This document shows positions 8,738 to 17,112 of a stretch of 64,000 nucleotides of DNA, in pieces. Position 1 is the first letter of the stretch, and every line of letters starts with the position of its first letter. The notes under the pieces were generated by a model. The model was not told the DNA's origin. It was given only the letters and a program-made list of their open reading frames with translations, and made no database searches. The DNA is taken from the NCBI GenBank assembly GCA_036404435.1, contig DASWZN010000047.1, forward strand, positions 147,076-211,075, written 5' to 3'. The stretch is from DASWZN01 sp036404435. GTDB taxonomy: Bacteria > Acidobacteriota > Terriglobia > Bryobacterales > Bryobacteraceae. The translations under genes and the position numbers were made by a program.

Positions 8738-10300
8738 ATGCCTGATCACAACTCACGGCGGTACTTCCTCAAGGGCGCAGGCTTTGCGGCCGGCTCTCTC
8801 GCGCTTCCACTCGCGGGGGCCCTGGACGTGAAGTCCTTCGGCGCCAAGGGTGACGGCAAGACGCCCGACACGGCGGCTATCGACCGGGCCATCGATGCGG
8901 CGGCCGCGGCCGGCGGCGGGACCGTGTTCCTCGCGGCCGGCACCTACCTCTGTTACACCATCCACCTGCAGAGCAAGGTTGCTCTGCATCTCGACCAGGG
9001 CGCCACCATCGTCGCCGCCGATTCGCCGGCTCCAGGCGCTCCGGCGGCTCCGGGGTACGATCTGGCCGAGCCGAATCCGTGGGACAAGTATCAGGACTTC
9101 GGCCACAGCCACTGGCGCAACAGCCTGATCTACGGCGAGGGCCTCGAGGACATCTCCATCTTCGGCCCCGGCCTCCTCTGGGGCAAAGGCTTGAGCCGGG
9201 GCTGGGGCGCCGGCCCTAAAGCCGAGCAGCCGGGCGTAGGCAATAAAACCATCAGCCTCAAGAATTGCCGTAACGTCACGCTGCGTGATTTTTCGATCCT
9301 TCACGGCGGCCACTTCGGGATTCTGGCCACGGGTGTGGACAACCTCACCATCGACAACGTCACGATCGATACCAACCGCGACGGCATGGACATCGACTGC
9401 TGCCGCAACGTGCGCGTCTCGAACTGCAGCGTCAACTCGCCCTGGGACGACGGGATCTGCTTGAAGAGCTGTTATGGTCTCGGCTTCGCACGCGCCACCG
9501 AGATGGTCACCATCGCGAACTGCCTGGTGAGCGGCAGCTTCGAAGAGGGCGCGCTACTCGACGCCACGTTCAGGCGCTTCCCCGCCGGTACCCGCGTTCC
9601 TCGCACGGGACGCATCAAGTTCGGCACCGAATCGAACGGCGGCTTCATCAATATCGCGGTTACGAACTGCGTCTTCGATGGCTGCCAGGGACTGGCTATC
9701 GAGAGCGTGGACGGCGCCCAGGTCGAGGACATCGCTGTCAGCAACATCACCATGCGGGATATCAGCAGCGCTCCCATATTCCTGCGATTGGGCAGGCGCA
9801 TGCGCGGCCCCGCCGACGCTCCGGTCGGCGTGATGCGGCGCGTCATGATCGGCAACATCGTCTGCTCCAACTCGGTGTCGCGGTTCGGTTCGATCGTCAG
9901 CGGCGTGCCCGGCCATCCGATCGAGAACGTCAAGATCCACGACGTGTACATCCAGCACCAGGGCGGCGGCACGCGGGAAGACGCCGCCCTCGACCCGCCC
10001 GAGAAGGAAACCGGCTATCCCGAACCAAACATGTTCGGCAGCATGCCTTCGCACGGCTTCTTCATCCGCCACGCGAAAGGCATCGAGGTGCGCACCGTCG
10101 AAATCGAGACCATGCAGCCGGACCTGCGGCCATTCGCGGTTCTCCGCGACGTCGACGGCGCGGATTTTTTCCGCATCAAGACGCCGCACGTGGCGGAAGC
10201 GCCGCTATTCTCGCTGAACAACGTACGCCATTTCAGCGTCGCGCGAAGCAAGCCGCTCGCCGACACCGAGATCGAGGAAGCCGCCCAGAAGACGCTGTAA
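8738..10300 (+). CDS. Tat-exported GH28-family (polygalacturonase-like) pectin hydrolase
   Basis: A 520-aa parallel beta-helix protein. The ATG at 8738 is chosen because it places a twin-arginine signal (SRRYFLKGAGF) at the N-terminus; in-frame ATGs at 8681 and 8723 would only add a leader. The mature part opens with DVKSFGAKGDGKTPDTAAID, the usual start of GH28 and pectate-lyase-like helices. Catalytic motifs of GH28 can be followed as NRDGMDID, WDDGICLKS (paired Asp) and GRIK. The canonical G-H-G histidine motif is not obvious, so a rhamnogalacturonan or other uronide substrate is as likely as homogalacturonan. It adds pectin attack to the neighbouring GH3 and GH74 genes. Confidence 0.85.
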   Translation: MPDHNSRRYFLKGAGFAAGSLALPLAGALDVKSFGAKGDGKTPDTAAIDRAIDAAAAAGGGTVFLAAGTYLCYTIHLQSKVALHLDQGATIVAADSPAPGAPAAPGYDLAEPNPWDKYQDFGHSHWRNSLIYGEGLEDISIFGPGLLWGKGLSRGWGAGPKAEQPGVGNKTISLKNCRNVTLRDFSILHGGHFGILATGVDNLTIDNVTIDTNRDGMDIDCCRNVRVSNCSVNSPWDDGICLKSCYGLGFARATEMVTIANCLVSGSFEEGALLDATFRRFPAGTRVPRTGRIKFGTESNGGFINIAVTNCVFDGCQGLAIESVDGAQVEDIAVSNITMRDISSAPIFLRLGRRMRGPADAPVGVMRRVMIGNIVCSNSVSRFGSIVSGVPGHPIENVKIHDVYIQHQGGGTREDAALDPPEKETGYPEPNMFGSMPSHGFFIRHAKGIEVRTVEIETMQPDLRPFAVLRDVDGADFFRIKTPHVAEAPLFSLNNVRHFSVARSKPLADTEIEEAAQKTL

Positions 10301-10377
10301 CGTGGAAGAGCCTCCGGTCTGTCGTGTAACCTGCCGGCCGCGAGCGATCGTCATCGGATTGTAGGAGGCTGTGGGTA

Positions 10378-11532
10378 ATGTGCAAAGCCTTGGCGCTTTT
10401 GTTTTGCGTGACGGTCTGCGCGCCGCTCCTCGAATGCCAGGACCAGACCGCGGAAAGTGCCTTCTCGCCAGACCAACTCGACAATCTGCTCGCTCCCGTA
10501 GCCCTGTATCCCGATCCGCTGCTGGCGCAGTTGCTGGTGGCCGCCACATACCCGGATGAGATCGACCAAGCGGCTCGGTTCTTGCGCGCGAGTCCCGATC
10601 CGGCAGGCATTGACGCCGAGCCCTGGGACGTCAGCGTCAAGGCCGTTGCCCACTATCCCGAAGTCCTTTCCTGGATGGCCGACTCGCTCGACTGGGCGGT
10701 CGCCGTCGGCCAAGCCTATGCCTGGCAGCCGGAGGACGTCATGGCCGCCATCCAGCGCCTCCGCGCCGAGGCTCGCGCGGTGGGCAACCTCGAGACGGGG
10801 CCGCAACAGGAGGTGGCGGATGACGACGGCGCGATCGAGATCTGGCCTGCTGATGACGACTCCATCTACGTGCCGGTCTATGACCCGGACGTGGTGTACT
10901 TCGGCAGCGGAGGCGCGCCGGGGACCGGTCTGGTCACGTTCGGCCCGGCCCGCCCCATCGGCGTCTGGCTGAATCGCGACTTCGACTGGCGCCATCGCAA
11001 GATCTTCTATCACGGCTGGGACCACGGACCGCGCTGGGTGCTCCGCGCCCAGTCGCATATTCAACTGAGCCCAGTCTACGTCGATGCGCGCTTTGGGCAG
11101 ATCGCGACCGGCCGGGCCGTTCTGGGCCTGAAGCCCAATCGCGCTGCTCTGGACCGATACTCCGGCGTTCACCGCGATGTGACGTTCAGCCGTGCGGAAG
11201 CGGGCGGCGCTGCGGAAGGGAACAGAATCATCCAGCGCAATATGGATACCCGCGACCCGCGGATAGGCGCGTTTCGCGGTATCGAGCAGTCTCCGCCCGC
11301 AGCCGCGTCTCAACCACCGGCGGGAGAGACCCACATGCCGGAGCGGGTGACCCAGATGCCAATTCCGCAGTTTCAGCCGTCCCACAACGAAGCGTTCGGC
11401 GAAAACCGGGGACCATTCGAGCCGCAGGCCGCGAGCCAGCGCGGTCAGGCCAGCCGCAGCGAGATGGCTCGGCCCGCCCCGCCGCCGCGCGCGCCGGAAC
11501 CTCGCGGCACGAGCGACAAGTCGCGCCGGTGA
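10378..11532 (+). CDS. DUF3300 domain secreted protein
   Basis: A 384-aa exported protein of unknown function. A signal sequence (to about residue 20, with a cysteine near the end of the hydrophobic part) leads to the DUF3300 domain, recognisable by the conserved LDNLLAPVALYPDPLLAQLL and YPDEIDQAARFL segments and by IEIWPADDDSIYVPVYDP. The last 130 residues are low-complexity, rich in Pro, Gln, Ala and Arg, and probably disordered. AGGAGG lies ten bases before the ATG. Its stop is 12 nt from the stop of the convergent aldehyde dehydrogenase gene. The sequence gives no enzymatic motif. Confidence 0.85.
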   Translation: MCKALALLFCVTVCAPLLECQDQTAESAFSPDQLDNLLAPVALYPDPLLAQLLVAATYPDEIDQAARFLRASPDPAGIDAEPWDVSVKAVAHYPEVLSWMADSLDWAVAVGQAYAWQPEDVMAAIQRLRAEARAVGNLETGPQQEVADDDGAIEIWPADDDSIYVPVYDPDVVYFGSGGAPGTGLVTFGPARPIGVWLNRDFDWRHRKIFYHGWDHGPRWVLRAQSHIQLSPVYVDARFGQIATGRAVLGLKPNRAALDRYSGVHRDVTFSRAEAGGAAEGNRIIQRNMDTRDPRIGAFRGIEQSPPAAASQPPAGETHMPERVTQMPIPQFQPSHNEAFGENRGPFEPQAASQRGQASRSEMARPAPPPRAPEPRGTSDKSRR

Positions 11533-11544
11533 AGCACTGCGCCC

Positions 11545-13125
11545 TCAGCTCACTTTCTCGGCGATGGCCTTCGCCTGGAGGAAGAGCAGCAGGTAGTCCG
11601 GCCCGCCGGCTTTCGAGTCCGTGCCGGACATGTTGAAGCCGCCGAACGGATGGGCGCCGACCATGGCGCCGGTGCACTTGCGATTGAAGTAGAGGTTGCC
11701 GGCGAAGAATTCGGCGGCGGCGCGGCGAATCTTGTCGCGGTTTTGCGTGTAGACCGCACCCGTCAGCCCATACTCGGTCGCGTTGGCCAGTTCGAGCGCC
11801 TCATCGAAGTCCTTCGCCCGCGTGACTGCCAGCACGGGGCCGAAGATCTCTTCCCTGAAAAGGACCGCGTCCCTGGACACGTCGGCAATCACGGTCGGCC
11901 GGACGAAATAGCCGTCGCCTTCCGCCGGCCCGCCGCCCGCGATCAGCCGGCCTTCGCCTTTGCCGATCTCGATATAGCGGAGGATCGACTGCCGTGCACG
12001 CTCGTTGATGACCGGCCCCATGTAGTTGGCCGGGTCGTCGGAGGGACCGACCTTGATCGCTTCCACCTTGCCGCCGAGTCTCTTCAGAAACTCGTCGTAG
12101 ACCGCTGCATCCACGATGGCGCGCGAGCAGGCGGAGCACTTCTGGCCCTGGTAGCCGAAGGCGGAAACGAGCACGCCCGTCACGGCCGCATCGAGGTCCG
12201 CCTCGCGGTCGACGACGATGGCGTCCTTGCCGCCCATCTCCACCACCACGCGCTTGATCCAGCTTTGCCCCGGCTGGGGTTTCGCCGCCAGCTCGTTGAT
12301 GCGCAGCCCGACTTCTTTCGATCCGGTAAAGGACACGAAGCGCGTCTTGGGATGCTGGACCAGGACATCGCCCACCACCGAACCGGTGCCCGCCAGGAAC
12401 GAGAACGAACGCTCCGGAAAACCGGCCTCGCGCAGCACCTCGGCGAACTTGGCAGCGATCGTCGGCGTATCGCTCGAGGGCTTCATGATGACCGTGTTGC
12501 CGGTGACCAGGGCGGCCGTGGTCATCCCCACCAGGATCGCGAGCGGGAAATTCCAGGGCGGAATCACGACGCCCGCGCCGAGCGGCACGTAAACCAGCTC
12601 GTCGCGCTCGCCGGGCAATTGGACGAGGCTCGGCGGCACGGACAGGCGCAGCATTTCGCGCGCGTAGTATTCGCAGAAGTCGATGGCCTCGGACACATCG
12701 GCCTCGGCCTCGATCCAGGTTTTGCCGGCCTCGTATACCAGCCAGGCGTCGAATTCCAACTTGCGCGCGCGCAGGATGGCGGCCGCGCGCATCAACATGC
12801 CCACGCGCTTGGCCGCCGGCGTGCGGCTCCATTCCGGAAAGAAGGCGTAGGCCGCTTCGACCGCCCGGCTCGCCAGTTCGGGCGTAGCCTTCTGATGAAT
12901 TCCGACGATTTCGGCGGGACGGGACGGATTCAGAGACCTCAGTTTGTCGCCCGTCTTGAAGCGCTCGCTGCCGATCGACAGTTCGTACTCGCGGCCGAAC
13001 TGGGCGCGAACTTCCGCCAGCGCGCCTTCCATGGCCGAGTGCTTCTCCGGCGTCGAGAAGTCGGCGTAAGGCTCATTCCGGAAGGCGGCCAGGCCCTCGA
13101 CGGGAAGCGCGGCTTCTGCGGTCAT
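11545..13125 (-). CDS. pruA: L-glutamate gamma-semialdehyde (1-pyrroline-5-carboxylate) dehydrogenase
   Basis: A 526-aa NAD(P)+-dependent aldehyde dehydrogenase that oxidises glutamate-5-semialdehyde, formed spontaneously from pyrroline-5-carboxylate, to glutamate in proline and arginine catabolism. It shows the N-terminal AFRNEPYADFSTPE segment found in RocA/PutA-type P5C dehydrogenases, the cofactor loop PPWNFPLAI, FTGSKEVG, the general-base glutamate in VVVEMGGKDA and the catalytic cysteine in GYQGQKCSACSR. It follows the YtxH gene with only 9 nt between them, so the two may share a transcript. A proline dehydrogenase gene is not in the window. Confidence 0.93.
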   Translation of the reverse strand: MTAEAALPVEGLAAFRNEPYADFSTPEKHSAMEGALAEVRAQFGREYELSIGSERFKTGDKLRSLNPSRPAEIVGIHQKATPELASRAVEAAYAFFPEWSRTPAAKRVGMLMRAAAILRARKLEFDAWLVYEAGKTWIEAEADVSEAIDFCEYYAREMLRLSVPPSLVQLPGERDELVYVPLGAGVVIPPWNFPLAILVGMTTAALVTGNTVIMKPSSDTPTIAAKFAEVLREAGFPERSFSFLAGTGSVVGDVLVQHPKTRFVSFTGSKEVGLRINELAAKPQPGQSWIKRVVVEMGGKDAIVVDREADLDAAVTGVLVSAFGYQGQKCSACSRAIVDAAVYDEFLKRLGGKVEAIKVGPSDDPANYMGPVINERARQSILRYIEIGKGEGRLIAGGGPAEGDGYFVRPTVIADVSRDAVLFREEIFGPVLAVTRAKDFDEALELANATEYGLTGAVYTQNRDKIRRAAAEFFAGNLYFNRKCTGAMVGAHPFGGFNMSGTDSKAGGPDYLLLFLQAKAIAEKVS

Positions 13126-13134
13126 CGGGGCGCC

Positions 13135-13425
13135 TCAGCTCTTCACCGCCCGGCGGCCCGCGTCGATAACGCCTGCCGCGCCTGCCGCCATCGTTGCGCC
13201 CTTGCGATAAACCCCGCGCGCCGCTTCCGCGACGGACTCGCCGGCCTCGACTACCCGGTCTCGAACCTGCTCGCCCGCCTCGGCGATGGTGTCCCTGGCG
13301 CCCTCAGCCTTCCGGCGGATCAGCTTTCGGGTTTCTTCCCCGGATACGGGAGCGTAAAGGAGGGCAATCCCCGCACCGATACCGGCGCCGATCAGCAACC
13401 AGCCAACTCGTTCTGCGGTTTTCAT
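13135..13425 (-). CDS. YtxH domain small membrane-anchored protein
   Basis: A 96-aa protein when started at 13425, where GAGGGGTAA sits at correct spacing before the ATG; a farther upstream ATG (13488) would add a non-conserved 21-residue tail. A glycine-rich single transmembrane segment (WLLIGAGIGAGIALLYAP) is followed by SGEETRKLIRRKAEG and an amphipathic helical tail rich in Ala, Glu and Arg. This is the arrangement of YtxH/gas-vesicle-like stress proteins, whose biochemical role is unknown. It is the first gene of a likely two-gene unit with the downstream P5C dehydrogenase. Confidence 0.85.
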   Translation of the reverse strand: MKTAERVGWLLIGAGIGAGIALLYAPVSGEETRKLIRRKAEGARDTIAEAGEQVRDRVVEAGESVAEAARGVYRKGATMAAGAAGVIDAGRRAVKS

Positions 13426-13484
13426 GATGTCGTTACCCCTCGGCTTCATTCTACACCCCGCGTCGGGCAGTTCCGTACTTTGCT

Positions 13485-13775
13485 TCAACCGGCCCGTGTG
13501 CAGTCCGGCACGGGCCGTTCGGGAACTGTGAGCACGGGCGTGATTCCGTCGGCGTAACCCAGGTCGAAAAGCATGCCCTCCGAGAGGATGCCGCGCATTC
13601 TCCTCGGTTCCAGGTTGACCACGAACAGGGCTTGCCTGCCCTCGATCTCGCGGGGAGCCTCGCGCTCCTGCTTTATGCCGGCCACGATCTTCCTCCTGTG
13701 GTCGCCGAGGCTGACCGTCAGCGAGACCAGCCGGTCTGAGCCCTGGACATCCGCGACCGCCTCAATCGTGCCCAC
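13485..13775 (-). CDS. tRNA-binding (MetRS C-terminal-like OB fold) protein with uncertain, possibly frame-shifted start
   Basis: An OB-fold tRNA-binding domain related to the dimerisation domain of methionyl-tRNA synthetase: RVGTIEAV, SDRLVSLTVSLGDHRRKIVAGI and VVNLEPRRMRGILSEGML are the family's conserved strands. The GTG at 13775 falls inside the first strand (LDIRVGTIE), so the true protein must begin earlier. The same frame continues upstream as VKPLVSAELLNQLDIRVG but has no ATG. An ATG at 13834 is one base out of frame across a run of seven C on the minus strand. An eighth C would join it in frame as MPPPVKPLVSAELL. Either the run is miscalled or the gene uses a non-standard start. Confidence 0.75.
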   Translation of the reverse strand: MGTIEAVADVQGSDRLVSLTVSLGDHRRKIVAGIKQEREAPREIEGRQALFVVNLEPRRMRGILSEGMLFDLGYADGITPVLTVPERPVPDCTRAG

Positions 13776-13891
13776 GCGAATGTCCAGTTGATTGAGCAGT
13801 TCCGCAGAAACGAGCGGTTTGACAGGGGGGGCATGGGAAGAGCATGCGAAGAGCCTACCACAACAGGCGTCCTTCGGATATCCTGGTAACC

Positions 13892-14401
13892 ATGCCCGCG
13901 GAAAACGAGCTGGTTACGATTTTTCGTTCTGCCGACGCCGACGCCGAGCAACAGGCGAGCGTCGTGTGCGACATGCTCGCAAATGCCAACATCACTGCCG
14001 AAATCTTTGACGATTCGGCGCCCGGCGTGACCGAGGGCGTCGTCGAAGTTCGGGTGCCCGCCGAGCGCCAGGCGGACGCCGAGCGACTCATCGAGATTCG
14101 GAAGGACTTCAACCCCAGCGCGCTCGACCTGTCGCACGATCTCGACATGGTCCCGGTGTTCGCCTCCGATGCGCCCAACGCCGAGATGATCGCGGCCGAG
14201 ATTCGCAGCATCCTGGAGTCGCAGAGCATCCCGTCTATGCTCGTGAGCGGCACCATGTTCCCCAGCCTGCCCTTCGAGGTCCGCGTGCCAAGGGAGCGGT
14301 TGGACGAGGCGAAGCGCACGATCGCGTCGGCCGAAGAGGCCGGCCCGGCCGCCGCCGAAGAGGGCGAGCGGGAATCGGAAGAAGGCGGCGGTCCAAACTA
14401 G
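13892..14401 (+). CDS. tandem DUF2007 (putative signal-transducing) domain protein
   Basis: A 169-aa cytoplasmic protein when begun at the ATG at 13892. Two copies of the DUF2007 fold can be seen: residues about 5-65 (LVTIFRSADADAEQQASVVC, then VVEVRVPAERQADAERLI) and about 80-150 (VPVFASDAPNAEMIAAEIRS, then FEVRVPRERLDEAKRTI). Each has the beta-alpha-beta pattern with the V-x-V-P-x-E-R-x-D/E-A signature. The C-terminus is an acidic, disordered Glu-rich tail. The molecular role of the family is unknown. The end overlaps the stop of the convergent comEC locus by four bases. Confidence 0.85.
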   Translation: MPAENELVTIFRSADADAEQQASVVCDMLANANITAEIFDDSAPGVTEGVVEVRVPAERQADAERLIEIRKDFNPSALDLSHDLDMVPVFASDAPNAEMIAAEIRSILESQSIPSMLVSGTMFPSLPFEVRVPRERLDEAKRTIASAEEAGPAAAEEGERESEEGGGPN

Positions 14402-16965
14402 AACGGATCGTACAGTCCCGGGGGCCGCTCGCCCGGGTTCTCCGGCGTCTCGAATCGAATCCGGTTTCCGTCCGAACGTATCGAGACCAACCCATCCTGG
14501 TCCGTGCGGAACACCGCTGTGTGCAGGTTGTCGAGCCGTTCGAGAACCTCGCGGTTCGGGAAGCGGAACTGGTTCTCAAAACCATCCGAGATCACGGCGA
14601 AGGCCGGCTGCACCTGTTCCAGGAACGGCTCGGTGCTCGACGTCTTGCTCCCGTGGTGAGCCACCTTGAGCACGTCGGTGCGCTCGAGCGTTCCCGACTC
14701 CACCAGTTGCCGCTCCACGCGCCGCTCGATGTCGCCGGTCAGCAGAAACGAGCGCCGGCCGTAGCTCACCCTAAGCACCAGCGAATCGTCATTGGGCGCG
14801 TCCGCCGAGGGCTCGTGGTCCGGCCACGGGGCCAGCACTTCGATGCCAGCGCCGCCGTAGCGGAACCGCTGGCCGCACTCGAGCCGCACGATGCGAACGC
14901 CGCGCCGCCGCGCTGTCCCCTGTAAATGCCGCCACTCGGGAGTGTCCGCCACCGCCCCGATCCACAGCTCTTTGGGGCGAAAGTTGTCTACGATGGCGCT
15001 GAGGCCGCCGATGTGGTCCTCGTGGGGATGGCTCAGCGCCACCGCGTCGAGCCTGCGTATGGAGCGCGACCACAGGTAGGGCGAGACCACGTCTTCGCCG
15101 GTGTCGATCCGCGGTTTGCGCGCGCTTCCGTGGGCTGCGAGACCTCCGCCGTCGAGCATCATCAGCTTGCCGTCGGGAAAGGCCAGGAAGAGGCCATCAC
15201 CCTGGCCGACGTCGATGGCGGTGAGTTCAAGAACTCCCGGCTCCGTCCTCGGCGGGAACGGATGCCGCACCAACAGGACCAGCAACGGGACGTTGGCGCC
15301 CAGCGCGCACAGCGCGGCGCGGCGCCGGTGGAAGACCAGAGTCAGCGCCACCACCGCGGCCACCAGCGCTACGGCGAGCCACAGCGGCGGGTCCGAGATG
15401 CGCCAGTCCGGCTCCCAGCCCGCGTGCCACAGCGCGATGCTCTCCGAGACCCTCAGCAGCCAGCTCGCGATGGCGGCCGCGAATCGCCAGCCGGTGAACA
15501 CCGCGACAAATCCCACCGGGATTACGGCCGACATCAGCGGCACGATGAGCAGGTTGGCGCTCAGGCCCGTGATCGACACTCGATGGAAGTAGACCGCCAT
15601 GGGAAGCGCCAGGCCGAACTGCATCACCCCCGAGATGATCGCCAGGTCCCAACAGAAGAGCGCCACCCGCGCGGCCAGCCCCAACACTCGCAGCCAAACG
15701 CCCGGCGAAACCGCTCGCCTCATGGTGAACGAAAGCGTCTCGGCCAGCAGCCTTAGCTCGACGCGGAAGTGCGCGGCGCGTGGCGGCATGTGCAGGTCGC
15801 GGTCGCGATCCGCGAGAGATGCGAGGCCCAGGGTGAGCGGCGCCGAAGTCCGCTCGATGATGGGAACCGCCAGAGCGCCGATCAGCGCCACCCCCAGAAA
15901 CGAGAGCTGGAAGCCGGCGTCAAAGAGCTGCTCCGGGGCGAACACCACGAAGGCCAGCGCGACGGCGGCTAGTATGTTCAGCAGCCGCGAGCGCCGGTAG
16001 AGGTAGCGGAGGAACACAAACAGCGCGAAGCCGGCGGCCGAGCGCACCGCCGGCGCTTGGCATCCGGCCACGAAGGCGTAAAGTCAGGCCGCCAGCATGG
16101 CCGCGCCCAGCGCGATCGGCTCCGGCACGAAACACGCGCGCAGCAGCAGCAGGAGGAACCCCGCCAGCACCGCGACGAGCAATCCCGAGATGACGATGGT
16201 GTGGTACGTCCCGGTACGGCGAAAGTACTCCGTCCAGACCTTTTGAAGATTCGACGATTCGCCGATCAGGACGGCCTGGGTCATGGCGGAGGCGTAGGTG
16301 TCGCCGGGATACAGCTTGTCGAGGCGATGCAGCGCGGCGCTGCGCAGGTCGAAGATGACCCCCCAAAAGCGCGAGCCGCAGCGGCCCGGCAAAAAGTGCA
16401 AACTCGCGGCGCGGCCCGAGGCGGTCCAATAGATGTCCTGGCGGGCCAGGTAGGCGACATAGTCGAAGGAGCCCGGGTTGCGGAAGTTGTGCGTGCGCCG
16501 CACGCGCGCGTCGAGCTCCACCATCCGGCCGTAGTCGAAGTCCGGCAGGCGCTCGCCGGGTTTGACATAGAGGCTCACGCGGGCACGCGCGTGGGGAGCG
16601 AGCTCCAGGGTGAACTGCTCGCGGTCGGCGGAGAATACGGGAGGGTTGACCACGCAGCCGCTCAGGATCACGACCTCGCTTGCCGCGGCGTCGATCTCCG
16701 GCGGCGGCTCGGGGCGATGGATGAAGGCGATCAGCGCGCCGGTGAAGAAAAATGATGCCAGCAAGGCGGCGAGCGCGACGCGGCGGGTGCTCTTCCACCG
16801 GGCGAGCGCCGCCAGGACGGCCAGCGCGACCATTCCGAGCCCGAGCTCCGTAAGGCCGAACGACACAAAACGCGCGGCAACCACACCTCCGGCAAGCGCG
16901 AAAAACGGCGGCAGCAACGGATTGCGCAAAATGCTCTCGCAAGAGGAGTGCCGGCGAGTCGGCAA
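14398..16965 (-). pseudogene. comEC: comEC/rec2 DNA-uptake channel gene interrupted by an in-frame TGA
   Basis: The locus reads as a full 855-codon ComEC except for one TGA at 16084-16086 (codon 294). Before it lie the N-terminal DUF4131 OB-like region and the start of the competence membrane domain (HTIVISGLLVAVLAGFLLLL). After it the same frame resumes directly with LYAFVAGCQAPAVRSAAG, then FDAGFQLSFLGVALI and the C-terminal metallo-beta-lactamase-like domain (SHPHEDHIGG, LLTGDIERRVE, VAHHGSKTSS). Intact homologues often have Trp or another bulky residue at this spot, so a single TGG-to-TGA change explains it. The first TTG start (16965) overlaps a terminator U-tract; a second TTG at 16929 is possible. 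DNA uptake through this channel is probably lost unless TGA is read through. Confidence 0.85.
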
Positions 16966-16990
16966 AAATCGCAGAGCGTTATCGCTCTGC
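16964..16990 (-). terminator. intrinsic terminator upstream of comEC
   Basis: A perfect 8-bp stem (GCAGAGCG with its complement, 16971-16990) with a TTAT/ATAA loop is followed on the minus strand by GA and five T residues (16968-16964). It would end transcripts coming from trmFO. The T-run also contains the first candidate TTG start of comEC. Confidence 0.7.
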
Positions 16991-17112
16991 CTATCTAACC
17001 ACCTCGCCCCTGGCGTTCACCTCGCTGAGGCAGTTCCGGCAGATTCGGCTGCTCCACGCTCCTCGGTTGGGGAAGCCGAACTTCGGCCAGGTCTCGGCGA
17101 ATTCGAACCGGC

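Noticed and set aside
11650..13557. 635-codon open frame on the plus strand
   Set aside because: Antisense to pruA and ytxH, both of which carry clear family motifs on the other strand.
17096..17108. TTCGAACC T-loop-like word suggesting a tRNA
   Set aside because: No acceptor stem, anticodon arm or CCA-side pairing around it; it sits at the trmFO end.
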